Below are positions 1 to 7,954 of a stretch of 64,000 nt of DNA, one piece after another. How positions within the stretch are numbered: position 1 is the stretch's first letter; every line of letters begins with the position of its first letter. The notes beneath the pieces were generated by a model. The model was not told the DNA's origin, did not search any database, and saw only the letters and a program-made list of their open reading frames with translations. Source of the stretch: SSSZ01 sp036732025 (GTDB taxonomy: Bacteria; Pseudomonadota; Gammaproteobacteria; Burkholderiales; Rhodocyclaceae); NCBI GenBank assembly GCA_036732025.1, contig DAINDE010000012.1:19679-83678 (forward strand), given 5' to 3'. A program made the position numbers and the translations under genes.

Positions 1-272
1 AGCGAATTGGGCAGGACGTAGGCCCGGTCGTAGTCCCGCGCCGCCAGGTCGCGGGCCAGGCGCCAGCGGGCCTTGAGGGAGAGTTCCCCGTGGCCGAAGG
101 GGCTGTCCACGATGTCGGCGATCTCCGGCATGCGGCGCAGCACCGGCGCCACCCAGCGGGGGGCCAGGGCGTCGAGCTGCAGGCCGGGATGGCGGGCCTG
201 CAGCCGCTGGAGGAGCGGCTGGGCCAGTACCGTGTCGCCGATCCAGGAGGGGGCGACGATGAGAAACTTCAT
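1..272 (-). CDS. waaF: ADP-heptose:LPS heptosyltransferase II, N-terminal part (partial)
   Basis: This is the N-terminal 90 residues of a glycosyltransferase family 9 enzyme that adds a heptose from ADP-heptose to the lipopolysaccharide inner core at the cytoplasmic face of the inner membrane. The protein begins MKFLIVAPSWIGDTVLAQP, the typical start of WaaF, and continues with LDALAPRWVAPVLRRMPEI. The rest lies outside the window. It is the last visible gene of a minus-strand run ilvE, zinc-finger gene, waaF, an order I have seen in Betaproteobacteria. It could also be a paralogous heptosyltransferase, but the N-terminus favours WaaF. Confidence 0.85.
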   Translation of the reverse strand, partial: MKFLIVAPSWIGDTVLAQPLLQRLQARHPGLQLDALAPRWVAPVLRRMPEIADIVDSPFGHGELSLKARWRLARDLAARDYDRAYVLPNS

Positions 273-273
273 T

Positions 274-370
274 CAGGATTTAGGATTCAGGATCCGGGAC
301 TTAGGGAGAACCGAAAGCACTTGCGGGTGCGTTCGGTTACCAAATCCTAAATCCTCGGTCCTAAATCCTG
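274..370. repeat. Nested inverted repeat between waaF and the zinc-finger gene
   Basis: The 12-base arm CAGGATTTAGGA at 274-285 is matched by its reverse complement at 359-370, and further partial copies (AGGATTCAGGATC, AAATCCTAAATCC) lie beside the arms. An inner pair AACCGAA (309-315) and TTCGGTT (332-338) forms a second stem. The segment is clearly more AT-rich than its surroundings. It resembles a dispersed REP-like palindrome; whether it attenuates transcription into waaF is not known. Confidence 0.6.
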
Positions 371-372
371 CC

Positions 373-564
373 TTAGTGATGTCCCTTGGGCAGTTCGCCC
401 TTGAAGACGTACTTGGTGCTGCAATAGGGGCAGACTGCTTCGCCGGTCTTGGTGGCGTCCAGGAAGACGCGGGGATGCTGGCACCAGAGGGGGGCGTTGG
501 GCTGGGGGCAGTGGAGCGGCAGGTCGTGGGCGTCGATTTCGACGGTGCGGGTGGCGTCGGCCAT
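373..564 (-). CDS. Small zinc-finger protein (zf-CHCC, NDUFS6-like)
   Basis: A 63-residue protein with the CHCC pattern: C19 and H30 region (LHCPQP, WCQHPRVFLD) followed by CPYC at residues 45-48 and the ending VFKGELPKGHH. This pattern is that of the zf-CHCC family, related to the zinc-binding part of mitochondrial complex I subunit NDUFS6. Its bacterial role is not established. The start at 564 is preceded by a GGGAG ribosome site. It sits 22 bases after ilvE and before waaF, probably in the same transcript. Confidence 0.85.
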   Translation of the reverse strand: MADATRTVEIDAHDLPLHCPQPNAPLWCQHPRVFLDATKTGEAVCPYCSTKYVFKGELPKGHH

Positions 565-586
565 GTTGGAATCTCCCTGGGTCTGT

Positions 587-1507
587 TTAGACGTGGGCGA
601 GCCAGCCCGCATGCTCGGCGGAGCGGCCATAGACCACGTCGAAGTATTTGGCTTGCAGGCGGCCGGTGACCGGGCCGCGGCGGCCGATGCCGATCTGGCG
701 GCCATCGAGTTCGCGGATGGGGGTCACTTCGGCGGCGGTGCCGGTGAAGAAGGCCTCGTCGGCGGCATAGACCTCGTCGCGGGTGATGCGCTTCTCGAAC
801 ACCGGGATGCCCATTTCCTCGGCCAGTTGCAGCACCGTGGCGCGGGTGATGCCTTCCAGGCAGGAGGTCAGGTCCGGCGTGTAGATCTTGCCCTTCTTGA
901 CGATGAACAGGTTCTCGCCGGCGCCCTCGGCCACGTAGCCTTCCGGGTCCAGCAGCATGGCCTCGTCGTAGCCATCGTTGGTGGCTTCGTTGTTGGCCAG
1001 GATGGAATTGATGTAGTGGCCGCAGGCCTTGGCGCGCACCATGGAGATGTTCACATGGTGGCGGGTGAAGGAGGAGGTCTTGACGCGGATGCCGCGCTCG
1101 AGGCCTTCCTCGCCCAGGTAGGCGCCCCAGGGCCAGGCGGCGATGGCGACGTGCACCTTGGCGCCCTTGGGGGAGACGCCCAGCTTTTCCGAGCCGTAGA
1201 AGGCGAGCGGGCGCAGGTAGCCGGATTCCAGGCCGTTGGCGCGGATGACTTCCTTCTGGGCCTCGTTGATGGTGGCCTTGTCGTAGGGCATGGCCATCTG
1301 GAAGATGTGGGCCGAGTTGAAGAGGCGGTCGGTGTGGTCTTCCAGGCGGAAGATGGCGGTGCCGGATTCGGTCTTGTAGGCGCGCACGCCCTCGAAGACG
1401 CCCATGCCGTAGTGCAGGGAATGGGTGAGGACGTGGGTGGTGGCGTCCCGCCAGGGCACCAGCTTGCCGTCGTACCAGATGAATCCGTCGCGATCCGCCA
1501 TGGACAT
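587..1507 (-). CDS. ilvE: Branched-chain amino acid aminotransferase
   Basis: A 306-residue fold-type IV PLP aminotransferase that makes or degrades Leu, Ile and Val by exchanging the amino group with glutamate in the cytosol. Visible family marks are the N-terminal IWYDGKLVPW, the SMVRAKACGHYINSILANNEA segment that carries the catalytic lysine, and the YVAEGAGENLFIV PLP-phosphate region. Length matches the family (about 305). The start ATG at 1507 has GGAGAGAAG upstream; a second ATG two codons later is possible. It leads the ilvE-zinc finger-waaF run. Confidence 0.95.
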   Translation of the reverse strand: MSMADRDGFIWYDGKLVPWRDATTHVLTHSLHYGMGVFEGVRAYKTESGTAIFRLEDHTDRLFNSAHIFQMAMPYDKATINEAQKEVIRANGLESGYLRPLAFYGSEKLGVSPKGAKVHVAIAAWPWGAYLGEEGLERGIRVKTSSFTRHHVNISMVRAKACGHYINSILANNEATNDGYDEAMLLDPEGYVAEGAGENLFIVKKGKIYTPDLTSCLEGITRATVLQLAEEMGIPVFEKRITRDEVYAADEAFFTGTAAEVTPIRELDGRQIGIGRRGPVTGRLQAKYFDVVYGRSAEHAGWLAHV

Positions 1508-1599
1508 GATGCTTCTCTCCGTGAGTGCTGCTGAAAGCCGCTAATTTTAGCCGATTTCCTCCGGTAAAATGAGGCCTTTGAGCTGTTGCGGGAAGCATC

Positions 1600-2058
1600 G
1601 TGAGCGAAAGGGAAGTCTGGAAGCCGAATGTCACCGTGGCCGCGGTGGTCCAGCGGGATGGCCGGTTCCTGCTGGTGGAGGAAGAGACCGACGCCGGCCT
1701 CGCCTTCAACCAGCCGGCGGGGCATCTCGAATGCGGGGAGGACCTCCTCGACGCGGTGGCGCGGGAAGCCCTGGAAGAGACCGCCTACCACTTCCGCCCC
1801 ACCCATCTGGTGGGCATCTACAACTGGCGACATCCGAGCAGGGACATCACCTATCTGCGCTTCGCCTTCGGGGGCGACCTGACGGGCTGGGAGCCGGAGA
1901 GGAAGCTCGACGACGGCATCGTCGGCGCCCGCTGGCTGACGCTGGAGGAAGTGCGGGCCAGCGCCGCCCGCCACCGCAGCCCCCTGGTGCTGCGCTGCAT
2001 CGAGGATCTCGCCGCCGGCAAGCGCCATTCCCTCGATCTGCTGACCCACTACGCATGA
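1600..2058 (+). CDS. nudJ: Nudix hydrolase, NudJ-like phosphatase
   Basis: A 152-residue Nudix protein. The Nudix box is seen at about residues 48-70 as GHLECGEDLLDAVA then REALEETAY, with alanine where the consensus has glycine near its end, as in NudJ. NudJ of E. coli hydrolyses thiamine pyrophosphates and nucleoside tri- and diphosphates. The start is GTG at 1600. Its stop overlaps the ATG of the next gene (ATGA), and mnmA follows, the same linkage of nudJ with mnmA known in enterobacteria. Confidence 0.88.
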   Translation: MSEREVWKPNVTVAAVVQRDGRFLLVEEETDAGLAFNQPAGHLECGEDLLDAVAREALEETAYHFRPTHLVGIYNWRHPSRDITYLRFAFGGDLTGWEPERKLDDGIVGARWLTLEEVRASAARHRSPLVLRCIEDLAAGKRHSLDLLTHYA

Positions 2059-2603
2059 AGCGCTTCGGTCTCGCCCTGCTGCTATGGGTGAGCCTCGCGG
2101 CGGTGGCCGACGAGCAGGTCACCCTTTGCTACAACTGGAGCTGCGTGGCCAAGGCGGACATCGTCTACGACCGCTACCAGTGGCTGGAGGTGACGCGGCT
2201 CCTCGGCCTGGCGCGGGACGCCGAGGGCGAGCGGGCCTTGCTGGCCCAGGCCGTCGGCCGGCTGTACCGCTGGGCCGGCGAGCAGTCGCCGATCCGCAAC
2301 GACCGGGCGGGCAATGCCCTGGACGCCGACGCCGACGGGCGGATGGATTGCATCGACCATTCGACATCCACCACCCGCCTGCTCAAAATGCTGGAAGGGG
2401 CCGGAGCGTTCCGCTGGCACCGGGTGCTGGAGCCGGCCCGGCGCTCCCGCTTCGTCATCGCCCAGCATTTCGCGGCGGTGATCGAGGACCGCCGCAACGG
2501 CGAGCGCTTCGCAGTGGATAGCTGGTTCGTGGATAACGGCCAGCCGGCGGTGATCCTGCCGCTGGCGGCCTGGATGGAAGGAGAGGGTCCAAGTGTCGAA
2601 TAA
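2055..2603 (+). CDS. Uncharacterised secreted protein
   Basis: A 182-residue protein with a clear Sec signal peptide (MKRFGLALLLWVSLAAVADE, cleavage near residue 19). The mature part contains two early cysteines (LCYNWSC) and an acidic loop DADADGRMDCIDHSTST that looks able to bind calcium. I do not recognise an experimentally studied homolog. It is translationally coupled to the Nudix gene upstream (ATGA overlap) and overlaps the GTG start of mnmA by 11 bases. Confidence 0.75.
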   Translation: MKRFGLALLLWVSLAAVADEQVTLCYNWSCVAKADIVYDRYQWLEVTRLLGLARDAEGERALLAQAVGRLYRWAGEQSPIRNDRAGNALDADADGRMDCIDHSTSTTRLLKMLEGAGAFRWHRVLEPARRSRFVIAQHFAAVIEDRRNGERFAVDSWFVDNGQPAVILPLAAWMEGEGPSVE

Positions 2604-3690
2604 AACCGTGGTCGTCGGCCTGTCCGGCGGTGTCGATTCCGCCGTGGCGGCGTTGCTGCTGAAGCGCCAGGGCTGGAAGGTCATCGGCCTCTTCATGAAG
2701 AACTGGGAGGACGACGACACCGAGGAATACTGCTCGTCCCGCCAGGACCTCATCGACGTCATGAGCGTCGCCGACCGCATCGGCATCGACGTGGAGGTGG
2801 TCAATTTCGCCGCCGAATACCGGGAGCGGGTCTTCGCCGAATTCCTCAAGGAATACCAGGCCGGGCGCACGCCGAACCCGGACATCCTGTGCAATTCCGA
2901 GATCAAGTTCCGCGCCTTCCTCGACCACGCCCTCAAGCTGGGCGCCGACAAGATCGCCACCGGCCACTACGCCGGGGTGCGGGAGTTCGACGGCCGGTTC
3001 CAGCTCTTGAAGGCCGAGGACGGCACCAAGGACCAGAGCTATTTCCTCTACCGCCTCAACCAGGCGCAGTTGTCGAAGACGATCTTCCCCCTCGCCGACC
3101 TCTACAAGCGCGAGGTGAGGAAGATCGCTGCCGCCGAGGGCCTGCACGTCGCCGCCAAGAAGGACTCCACCGGCATCTGCTTCATCGGCGAGCGACCCTT
3201 CAAGGAATTCCTCAGCCGCTACCTGCCGCCCAAGCAAGGCGAAATCCGGCGCCTCGACGACGGCAAGGTGCTGGGGGAGCACGACGGCCTCATGTATCAC
3301 ACCCTGGGGCAAAGGAAGGGCTTGCACATCGGCGGCGTCAAGGAAAAGGGCCAGCCCGGCGGCGGCGACCACGACGCCTGGTTCGTCGCCGGCAAGGACA
3401 TGGAGAAGAATGTTCTCTACGTCGTCCAGGGCCACGACCACCCCGCCCTCTACCGGGAATCCCTGGTGGCCGAGCAGCTTTCCTGGGTCTCCGGCCAGGC
3501 GCCCCATACCCACTGGGTCTACACGGCGAAACCCCGCTACCGGACGGCGGACCAGCCCTGCGAAGTGGAGCGGGTCGACGGCGAGAGCGCCGAAATCCGC
3601 TTCGCCGAGCCGCAGTGGGCGCTCACCCCGGGGCAGTCGGTGGTGCTCTACGAATCCCGGGTTTGCCTGGGCGGCGGCATCATCCGCTGA
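2593..3690 (+). CDS. mnmA: tRNA-specific 2-thiouridylase MnmA
   Basis: This 365-residue cytosolic enzyme adenylates U34 of tRNA Lys, Glu and Gln and replaces its oxygen with sulfur. The PP-loop SGGVDS is at residues 10-15. The two catalytic cysteines are visible in NPDILCN (about residue 99) and STGICFIGER (about 196). Length is normal. The start is GTG at 2593 inside the end of the preceding gene, and the order nudJ, secreted protein, mnmA implies one transcript. Confidence 0.96.
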   Translation: MSNKTVVVGLSGGVDSAVAALLLKRQGWKVIGLFMKNWEDDDTEEYCSSRQDLIDVMSVADRIGIDVEVVNFAAEYRERVFAEFLKEYQAGRTPNPDILCNSEIKFRAFLDHALKLGADKIATGHYAGVREFDGRFQLLKAEDGTKDQSYFLYRLNQAQLSKTIFPLADLYKREVRKIAAAEGLHVAAKKDSTGICFIGERPFKEFLSRYLPPKQGEIRRLDDGKVLGEHDGLMYHTLGQRKGLHIGGVKEKGQPGGGDHDAWFVAGKDMEKNVLYVVQGHDHPALYRESLVAEQLSWVSGQAPHTHWVYTAKPRYRTADQPCEVERVDGESAEIRFAEPQWALTPGQSVVLYESRVCLGGGIIR

Positions 3691-3694
3691 TACG

Positions 3695-3774
3695 GCTTCG
3701 CGTCTCGCTTCGAGGGCGAAGCAGAATTAAGGAGAAGGTGGCGGTCAGTTCCGGAACCGGCCAAAACGGCCGGT
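3695..3774. terminator. Hairpins downstream of mnmA
   Basis: GCTTCGC at 3695-3701 pairs with GCGAAGC at 3716-3722, and a second perfect 7-base stem ACCGGCC (3756-3762) pairs with GGCCGGT (3768-3774) around AAAAC. Neither is followed by a run of T, so intrinsic termination is only possible, not shown. Confidence 0.3.
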
Positions 3775-3814
3775 AGTCAAAGGATCATGGAGTTCTCCTG
3801 CAAGGAGGCAGATC

Positions 3815-4390
3815 ATGAACCTGATGATGTTCCCGAAAATGGCGGCTTCCCACGATGAAGGCTGGGCCTGGCTGATGCAGGTCCATCCCTCGGTGGCCAA
3901 GGTGTTCGCCCTGTACGTGGCGCCCATGGCCCTCATTCCGCCGGCCATGCTGCTTTATGCCGTCCATGCCTACGGCGGCATCATGGGCAGCGTCACCATG
4001 GACCACGCCTGGCGTCTGGCGATCGTCTTCTACCTGGCCGAACTGATGGCGGTGCCGGTCATGGCGGCGGTCATCCAGCGCCTGGGCGACGTGGTGGACA
4101 CCCGGCCCGAATACCACGACGCCTTCGCCTTTGCCGCCGCCGTGCCGACCCCCCTCTGGCTCTCGGCCCTGGCGCTCTTCATCCCCAGCCTGACCGTGGT
4201 GGCGGTGGCCACCGCCGTGGCGCTCTTCATCTCGGCACTGCTGATCTACGAGGGCTGCGACCGGGTCTTCGGGCTCAACGACGAGGGCAAGTCCCGGTTG
4301 CTGGCCGGTTCCATCCTGGCCGCCGGGCTGGTGGCCTGGGTGGTGCTGATGGGCCTGGCCTTCGTCAGCTGGGGTTGGGCGGTTTCCTGA
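3815..4390 (+). CDS. Yip1-like multi-pass membrane protein
   Basis: A 191-residue protein with about five hydrophobic segments (roughly residues 31-53, 65-85, 105-135, 160-185) and a conserved-looking EGCDRVFGL loop. The layout and the start MMFPKMAASHDEGWAWLMQVHP resemble bacterial Yip1/DUF1282 family proteins. Their function is unknown. It has an AAGGAGG site before ATG 3815 and stands alone between mnmA and the sulfur-carrier operon. Confidence 0.7.
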   Translation: MNLMMFPKMAASHDEGWAWLMQVHPSVAKVFALYVAPMALIPPAMLLYAVHAYGGIMGSVTMDHAWRLAIVFYLAELMAVPVMAAVIQRLGDVVDTRPEYHDAFAFAAAVPTPLWLSALALFIPSLTVVAVATAVALFISALLIYEGCDRVFGLNDEGKSRLLAGSILAAGLVAWVVLMGLAFVSWGWAVS

Positions 4391-4431
4391 GCGCGGCAGC
4401 GGCGTCAATCAACGGCAAGCAGATCCGTAGC

Positions 4432-4457
4432 CGGGGCCGGGCCGCGCACCGGCCCCG
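4432..4457. terminator. Strong GC hairpin before the JAMM operon
   Basis: CGGGGCCGG at 4432-4440 is the exact reverse complement of 4449-4457, with an 8-base loop. It lies in the 145-base gap after the Yip1-like gene. There is no T tract, so it may terminate only weakly or only mark the transcript end. Confidence 0.35.
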
Positions 4458-4535
4458 CGGCAGGCTGAAAGAGGCGCCAAAACCCGCTTGCGCCAAGCCC
4501 GGTCTGAATTCCGGGCGATTGTGGAGGGCCGCGGC

Positions 4536-4958
4536 GTGCATACCGTACTCCTGCTTCCTGCCGCCACCCGCGCCGAACTGGAAATGCTGGCCGGCGGCGG
4601 TTATCCGGACGAGACCTGCGGGCTCCTGCTGGGGCGCGAGGAAAGCGGGCGCTGCCTCGTCGTGGGCCAGCGTGCGGCCCGCAACGTCAATCGGGAGCGC
4701 TCCCGGGACCGCTTCACCGTCGATCCCCTGGACTACCTGGCGGCGGAACAGGCCGCTGCCGCCGCGGGCGTCGCCCTGGTCGGCTGCTGGCACAGCCATC
4801 CCGACCATCCCGCCCGGCCCAGCGAGACGGACCGGGTCCTGGCCTGGCCGGGCTGGTCCTACGTCATCGTCGCGGTGACGGCCGCCGGCGTCGCCGATCT
4901 GCGCTCCTGGCGCCTGGACGGGCCGGAGTTTTGTGAAGAGGAGGTGCGCGATGGCTGA
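4536..4958 (+). CDS. JAMM/MPN+ metallopeptidase (Mec-like)
   Basis: A 140-residue stand-alone M67 (JAB/MPN+) protease. The zinc and catalytic residues are all visible: Glu26 in PDETCG, His86 and His88 in WHSHPD, and Ser96/Asp99 in SETD. In Mycobacterium the homologous Mec+ protease releases cysteine from the sulfur carrier CysO. Here the gene overlaps by 8 bases a gene encoding a carrier domain and is followed by a cysM-like gene, which supports a Mec-type role. The start is taken as GTG 4536 because GGAGG lies 8 bases upstream; an in-frame ATG at 4488 is less well placed. Confidence 0.88.
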   Translation: MHTVLLLPAATRAELEMLAGGGYPDETCGLLLGREESGRCLVVGQRAARNVNRERSRDRFTVDPLDYLAAEQAAAAAGVALVGCWHSHPDHPARPSETDRVLAWPGWSYVIVAVTAAGVADLRSWRLDGPEFCEEEVRDG

Positions 4959-6408
4959 AATGAATGAAACGGTCACCATCCGCATTCCCACGCCGTTGCG
5001 CAGCTATACCGCCGGCGCCGACCACGTGGCGGTGGCGGCGGCGACGGTGGGCGAGGCCCTGGCCGCCCTGGGCGAGGTCCATCCCGGAATCCTCGAACGG
5101 GTGCTGGCGCCGGGCGGGGATTTGCGCCCCTTCGTCAACGTCTTTCTCGGCCCCGACAACGTGCGGGGCCTGCAGGGCCTGGCCACGCCCCTGGCCGCCG
5201 GCGCCGTGCTGGCCATCGTGCCGGCGGTGGCCGGCGGGGCCGGAGGCAAGGAGCGCCGGCTCGCCGAGTTGCGCGCCACGGTTCCCGAGATCACCCCGGC
5301 CGAGGCCCTGGCCCGCCAGGCCCGGGGGGCGGTGCTGGTCGACGTGCGGGAGGCCGACGAGGTCGCCCAGGGCAGTCCGCCAGGGGCGCTGCGGATCAAC
5401 CGCGGCTTCCTCGAACTGCGCATCGAGGCGGCGGTGCCCGACTACGACCGGCCCCTGCTGGCCCTGTGCGGCGGCGGCGTGCGTTCCCTGTTCGCCGCCG
5501 ACAGCCTGCAGCGCCTGGGCTACCGCCAGGTGGCCTCGGTCAGCGGCGGCTTCGCCCGCTGGAAGGCGGAAGGGCTTCCCGTCGAACAGCCCCGGACGCT
5601 TTCCGGCGAGGCCCGGGAGCGCTACGGCCGCCACCTGGCCATTCCCGAGGTGGGGGAGGCCGGCCAGGCCCGCCTGCTGGCCGGCAAGGTGCTGCTGGTG
5701 GGGGCCGGCGGCCTGGGCTGCCCCGCGGCCCTCTACCTGGCGGCGGCCGGGGTCGGCACCCTGGGCCTGGTGGACGACGACCGGGTGGAGCGCAGCAACC
5801 TGCAGCGCCAGGTGCTGCACACCGACGGCCGGGTCGGCCAGTTGAAGGTGGATTCGGCCCGGGCCGGCCTTGCCGCCCTCAACCCCGGCATCCGCATCGA
5901 CACCTTTGCCGAGCGCCTCTCCAGCGCCAACGTCGAGCGCCTGTTCACCGGCTACGACCTGGTGGTGGACGGTTCCGACAACTTTCCCACCCGCTACCTG
6001 GTCAACGACGCCTGCGTCAAACTGGGCATTCCCAACGTGCACGGCTCCGTGTACCGCTTCGAGGGGCAAGTGACGGTCTTTTGGCCGGCCTGGGCCAGGC
6101 GGCGCGGCCCCTGCTACCGTTGCCTCTACCCCGAGCCGCCGCCGCCGGATCTCGCCCCCTCCTGCGCCGAGGCCGGCGTCCTGGGGGTGCTGCCGGGAAT
6201 CATCGGCCTTCTGGAGGCGGTCGAGGCCATCAAGATCCTTCTCGGCCTGGGCGACCCCCTGGTGGGGCGGCTCCTCTGCTACGACGCCCTCTCCGGCAGT
6301 TTCGACCAATACACCCTGCAGCCCGATCCGGATTGCGCCTACTGCGGCGACGGCAAGGCCTTCCCCGGCTACGTGGATTACGCAGCCGCATGCCGGGCGG
6401 CGGCATGA
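4951..6408 (+). CDS. Fusion: ubiquitin-like sulfur carrier + rhodanese + ThiF/MoeB E1
   Basis: A 485-residue three-domain protein. Residues 8-96 are a ThiS/MoaD/CysO-like beta-grasp domain whose end, AIVPAVAGG, matches the Gly-Gly tail of CysO but is internal. Residues 113-210 are a rhodanese domain with active loop CGGGVRS (C173, R178). Residues 215-470 are an E1-like adenylyltransferase: GAGGLG at 251-256, zinc CxxC pairs C388/C391 and C462/C465, and candidate catalytic C405 in SCAEAGVLG. It should activate and load the carrier with sulfur. Start ATG 4951 has AGGAGG six bases upstream. The cysM-like gene follows with an ATGA overlap. See findings for the processing problem posed by the internal Gly-Gly. 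Confidence 0.92.
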   Translation: MAEMNETVTIRIPTPLRSYTAGADHVAVAAATVGEALAALGEVHPGILERVLAPGGDLRPFVNVFLGPDNVRGLQGLATPLAAGAVLAIVPAVAGGAGGKERRLAELRATVPEITPAEALARQARGAVLVDVREADEVAQGSPPGALRINRGFLELRIEAAVPDYDRPLLALCGGGVRSLFAADSLQRLGYRQVASVSGGFARWKAEGLPVEQPRTLSGEARERYGRHLAIPEVGEAGQARLLAGKVLLVGAGGLGCPAALYLAAAGVGTLGLVDDDRVERSNLQRQVLHTDGRVGQLKVDSARAGLAALNPGIRIDTFAERLSSANVERLFTGYDLVVDGSDNFPTRYLVNDACVKLGIPNVHGSVYRFEGQVTVFWPAWARRRGPCYRCLYPEPPPPDLAPSCAEAGVLGVLPGIIGLLEAVEAIKILLGLGDPLVGRLLCYDALSGSFDQYTLQPDPDCAYCGDGKAFPGYVDYAAACRAAA

Positions 6409-7316
6409 GAGCGGACGCGCTGCTGGCCGCCGTCGGCCATACTCCCCTGGTGGAGATCCCATTCGCCGGCGAGGCGGCGCCGGGGGTACGGCTGTTCGCC
6501 AAGCTGGAAAGCGTCAATCCCGGCGGCTCGATCAAGGACCGGCCGGTGGCGCGCATGCTGACCCGGGCGCTGGCGGCGGGCGTCTTCGCCGGCGGGCGCC
6601 GGCTTCTCGACTCCTCCTCGGGCAACGCCGGCATTTCCTACGCCATGTTTGGCGCCGCCCTGGGCGTGCCGGTGACCCTGGTGGTGCCGGGCAATGCCAG
6701 CGCCGAGCGTCTCGACCGCATCCGCGCCCACGGCGCCGAGTTGATCCTCACCGATCCCGTCGAAGGCTATGACCACGCCCTCGTCACCGCCCACCGCCTG
6801 GCCGAGGCGCAACCGGAGCGCTACTGGCTGTGCGACCAGTATGCCAACGACGACAACTGGCTGGCCCACTACGAGGGCACCGGCGAGGAAATCCTGGCCC
6901 AGTTGGGCGACGGCGGCGCCGTGCTCCCCGACGCCCTGGTGGCGGGCATCGGCACCGGCGGCACCCTGACCGGCGTGGGCCGCCGCCTGCGCCGCGAGAA
7001 TCCGGCCCTCTTCATCGCTGCCGCCATTCCCGAGACCTTCCCCGGCATCGAGGGCCTGAAGCCCCTCGGCCACCCCGGCGACATCGTGCCGGCCCTCCTC
7101 GACGAGGGCCTCATCGACTGGCGCCTCCCGGTCACCCTGGAGCAGGCCGTCGCCATGTGCCGGCGCCTGGCGGGCCTGGGGTTCTACGTCGGACCCTCGG
7201 CCGGCGCCTGCGTGGACGTGGCGCTGCGGCTGGCGGCGGAAGGGCGCTGGCGCACCCTCGTCACCGTCCTGCCGGACACCGGCGAACGCTACGTGTCCAC
7301 CGGCCTGTGGCAGTGA
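6405..7316 (+). CDS. cysM: Cysteine synthase, CysM-like (possibly thiocarboxylate-dependent)
   Basis: A 303-residue fold-type II PLP enzyme. The PLP lysine is in NPGGSIKDRP (about residue 45), the phosphate loop is GTGGTLTGVG, and SSSGNAGI is the substrate loop. CysM-type enzymes make cysteine from O-acetylserine or, in the mycobacterial CysO system, from O-phosphoserine with a protein thiocarboxylate. The ATGA overlap with the carrier-E1 fusion and the JAMM gene upstream favour the latter route, but substrate choice cannot be read with certainty from the sequence. Confidence 0.9.
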   Translation: MRADALLAAVGHTPLVEIPFAGEAAPGVRLFAKLESVNPGGSIKDRPVARMLTRALAAGVFAGGRRLLDSSSGNAGISYAMFGAALGVPVTLVVPGNASAERLDRIRAHGAELILTDPVEGYDHALVTAHRLAEAQPERYWLCDQYANDDNWLAHYEGTGEEILAQLGDGGAVLPDALVAGIGTGGTLTGVGRRLRRENPALFIAAAIPETFPGIEGLKPLGHPGDIVPALLDEGLIDWRLPVTLEQAVAMCRRLAGLGFYVGPSAGACVDVALRLAAEGRWRTLVTVLPDTGERYVSTGLWQ

Positions 7317-7405
7317 CCGGTCGGCCTCGCGGCAAGGGGCCGGGGCAACTATAGTGAAAGCCGAAGGGCGGAATTCTTCGCCCTCCCGACGGAAAGGAGA
7401 ACATC

Positions 7406-7876
7406 ATGGCGATCGCAATGACCTTGGCGGAATATCTCCAGAGCCATCACTCCGCCTTCGAGATGATGACCCACGCCCACACCGGCTGCAGCCTGGACAC
7501 CGCGGCGACGGCCCACGTGCCGGGGGACCGGCTGGCCAAATCGGTGATGCTCAAGGACGAGGCGGGCTACGTCATGGCCGTCCTTCCATCCACTTGCCAT
7601 GTCTCGATCAGCGCCCTCAACCGCCGCCTGGGGCGGCACCTGCAGCTGGCCGAGGAATGGGAGCTGGCGGGCCTCTTCCGCGACTGCGAACCGGGCGCCA
7701 TTCCGGCCGTGGGCCCGGCCTACGGCCTGAAGACCCTGATCGACGAGCGCGTGACGCAGCAGCGGGACGTCTATTTCGAAGCCGGCGACCACGAGGGCCT
7801 CATCCACATGCCCATGGACCAGTTCCTGGAACTCATGGGCGAATGCGACCGGGCCCAGTTCGCCCGCCACCTGTAG
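7406..7876 (+). CDS. YbaK/EbsC-family aminoacyl-tRNA deacylase
   Basis: A 156-residue protein of the YbaK/ProX fold, which hydrolyses mischarged aminoacyl-tRNAs. Visible family features are the AKSVMLKDEAGYVMAVLPS strand-loop with the invariant lysine, and GPAYGLKTLIDE. The start ATG 7406 follows AAAGGAGAAC. It stands alone with a strong bidirectional hairpin after it. Specificity (Cys, Ala or other) cannot be told. Confidence 0.85.
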   Translation: MAIAMTLAEYLQSHHSAFEMMTHAHTGCSLDTAATAHVPGDRLAKSVMLKDEAGYVMAVLPSTCHVSISALNRRLGRHLQLAEEWELAGLFRDCEPGAIPAVGPAYGLKTLIDERVTQQRDVYFEAGDHEGLIHMPMDQFLELMGECDRAQFARHL

Positions 7877-7897
7877 GCCCCCGCCGGCGGCGCAAAG

Positions 7898-7947
7898 GCA
7901 TCAGCCGGGGCTGCGCGCTGCGCTACCCCGGCAGGATCGGCTGATGC
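7898..7947. terminator. Bidirectional terminator-like hairpin
   Basis: GCATCAGCCG at 7898-7907 is the exact reverse complement of 7938-7947, and CCGGGG (7905-7910) pairs with CCCCGG (7926-7931) inside it. The element lies between two convergent genes, the usual place for a shared terminator. Confidence 0.55.
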
Positions 7948-7954
7948 TGCGGCC

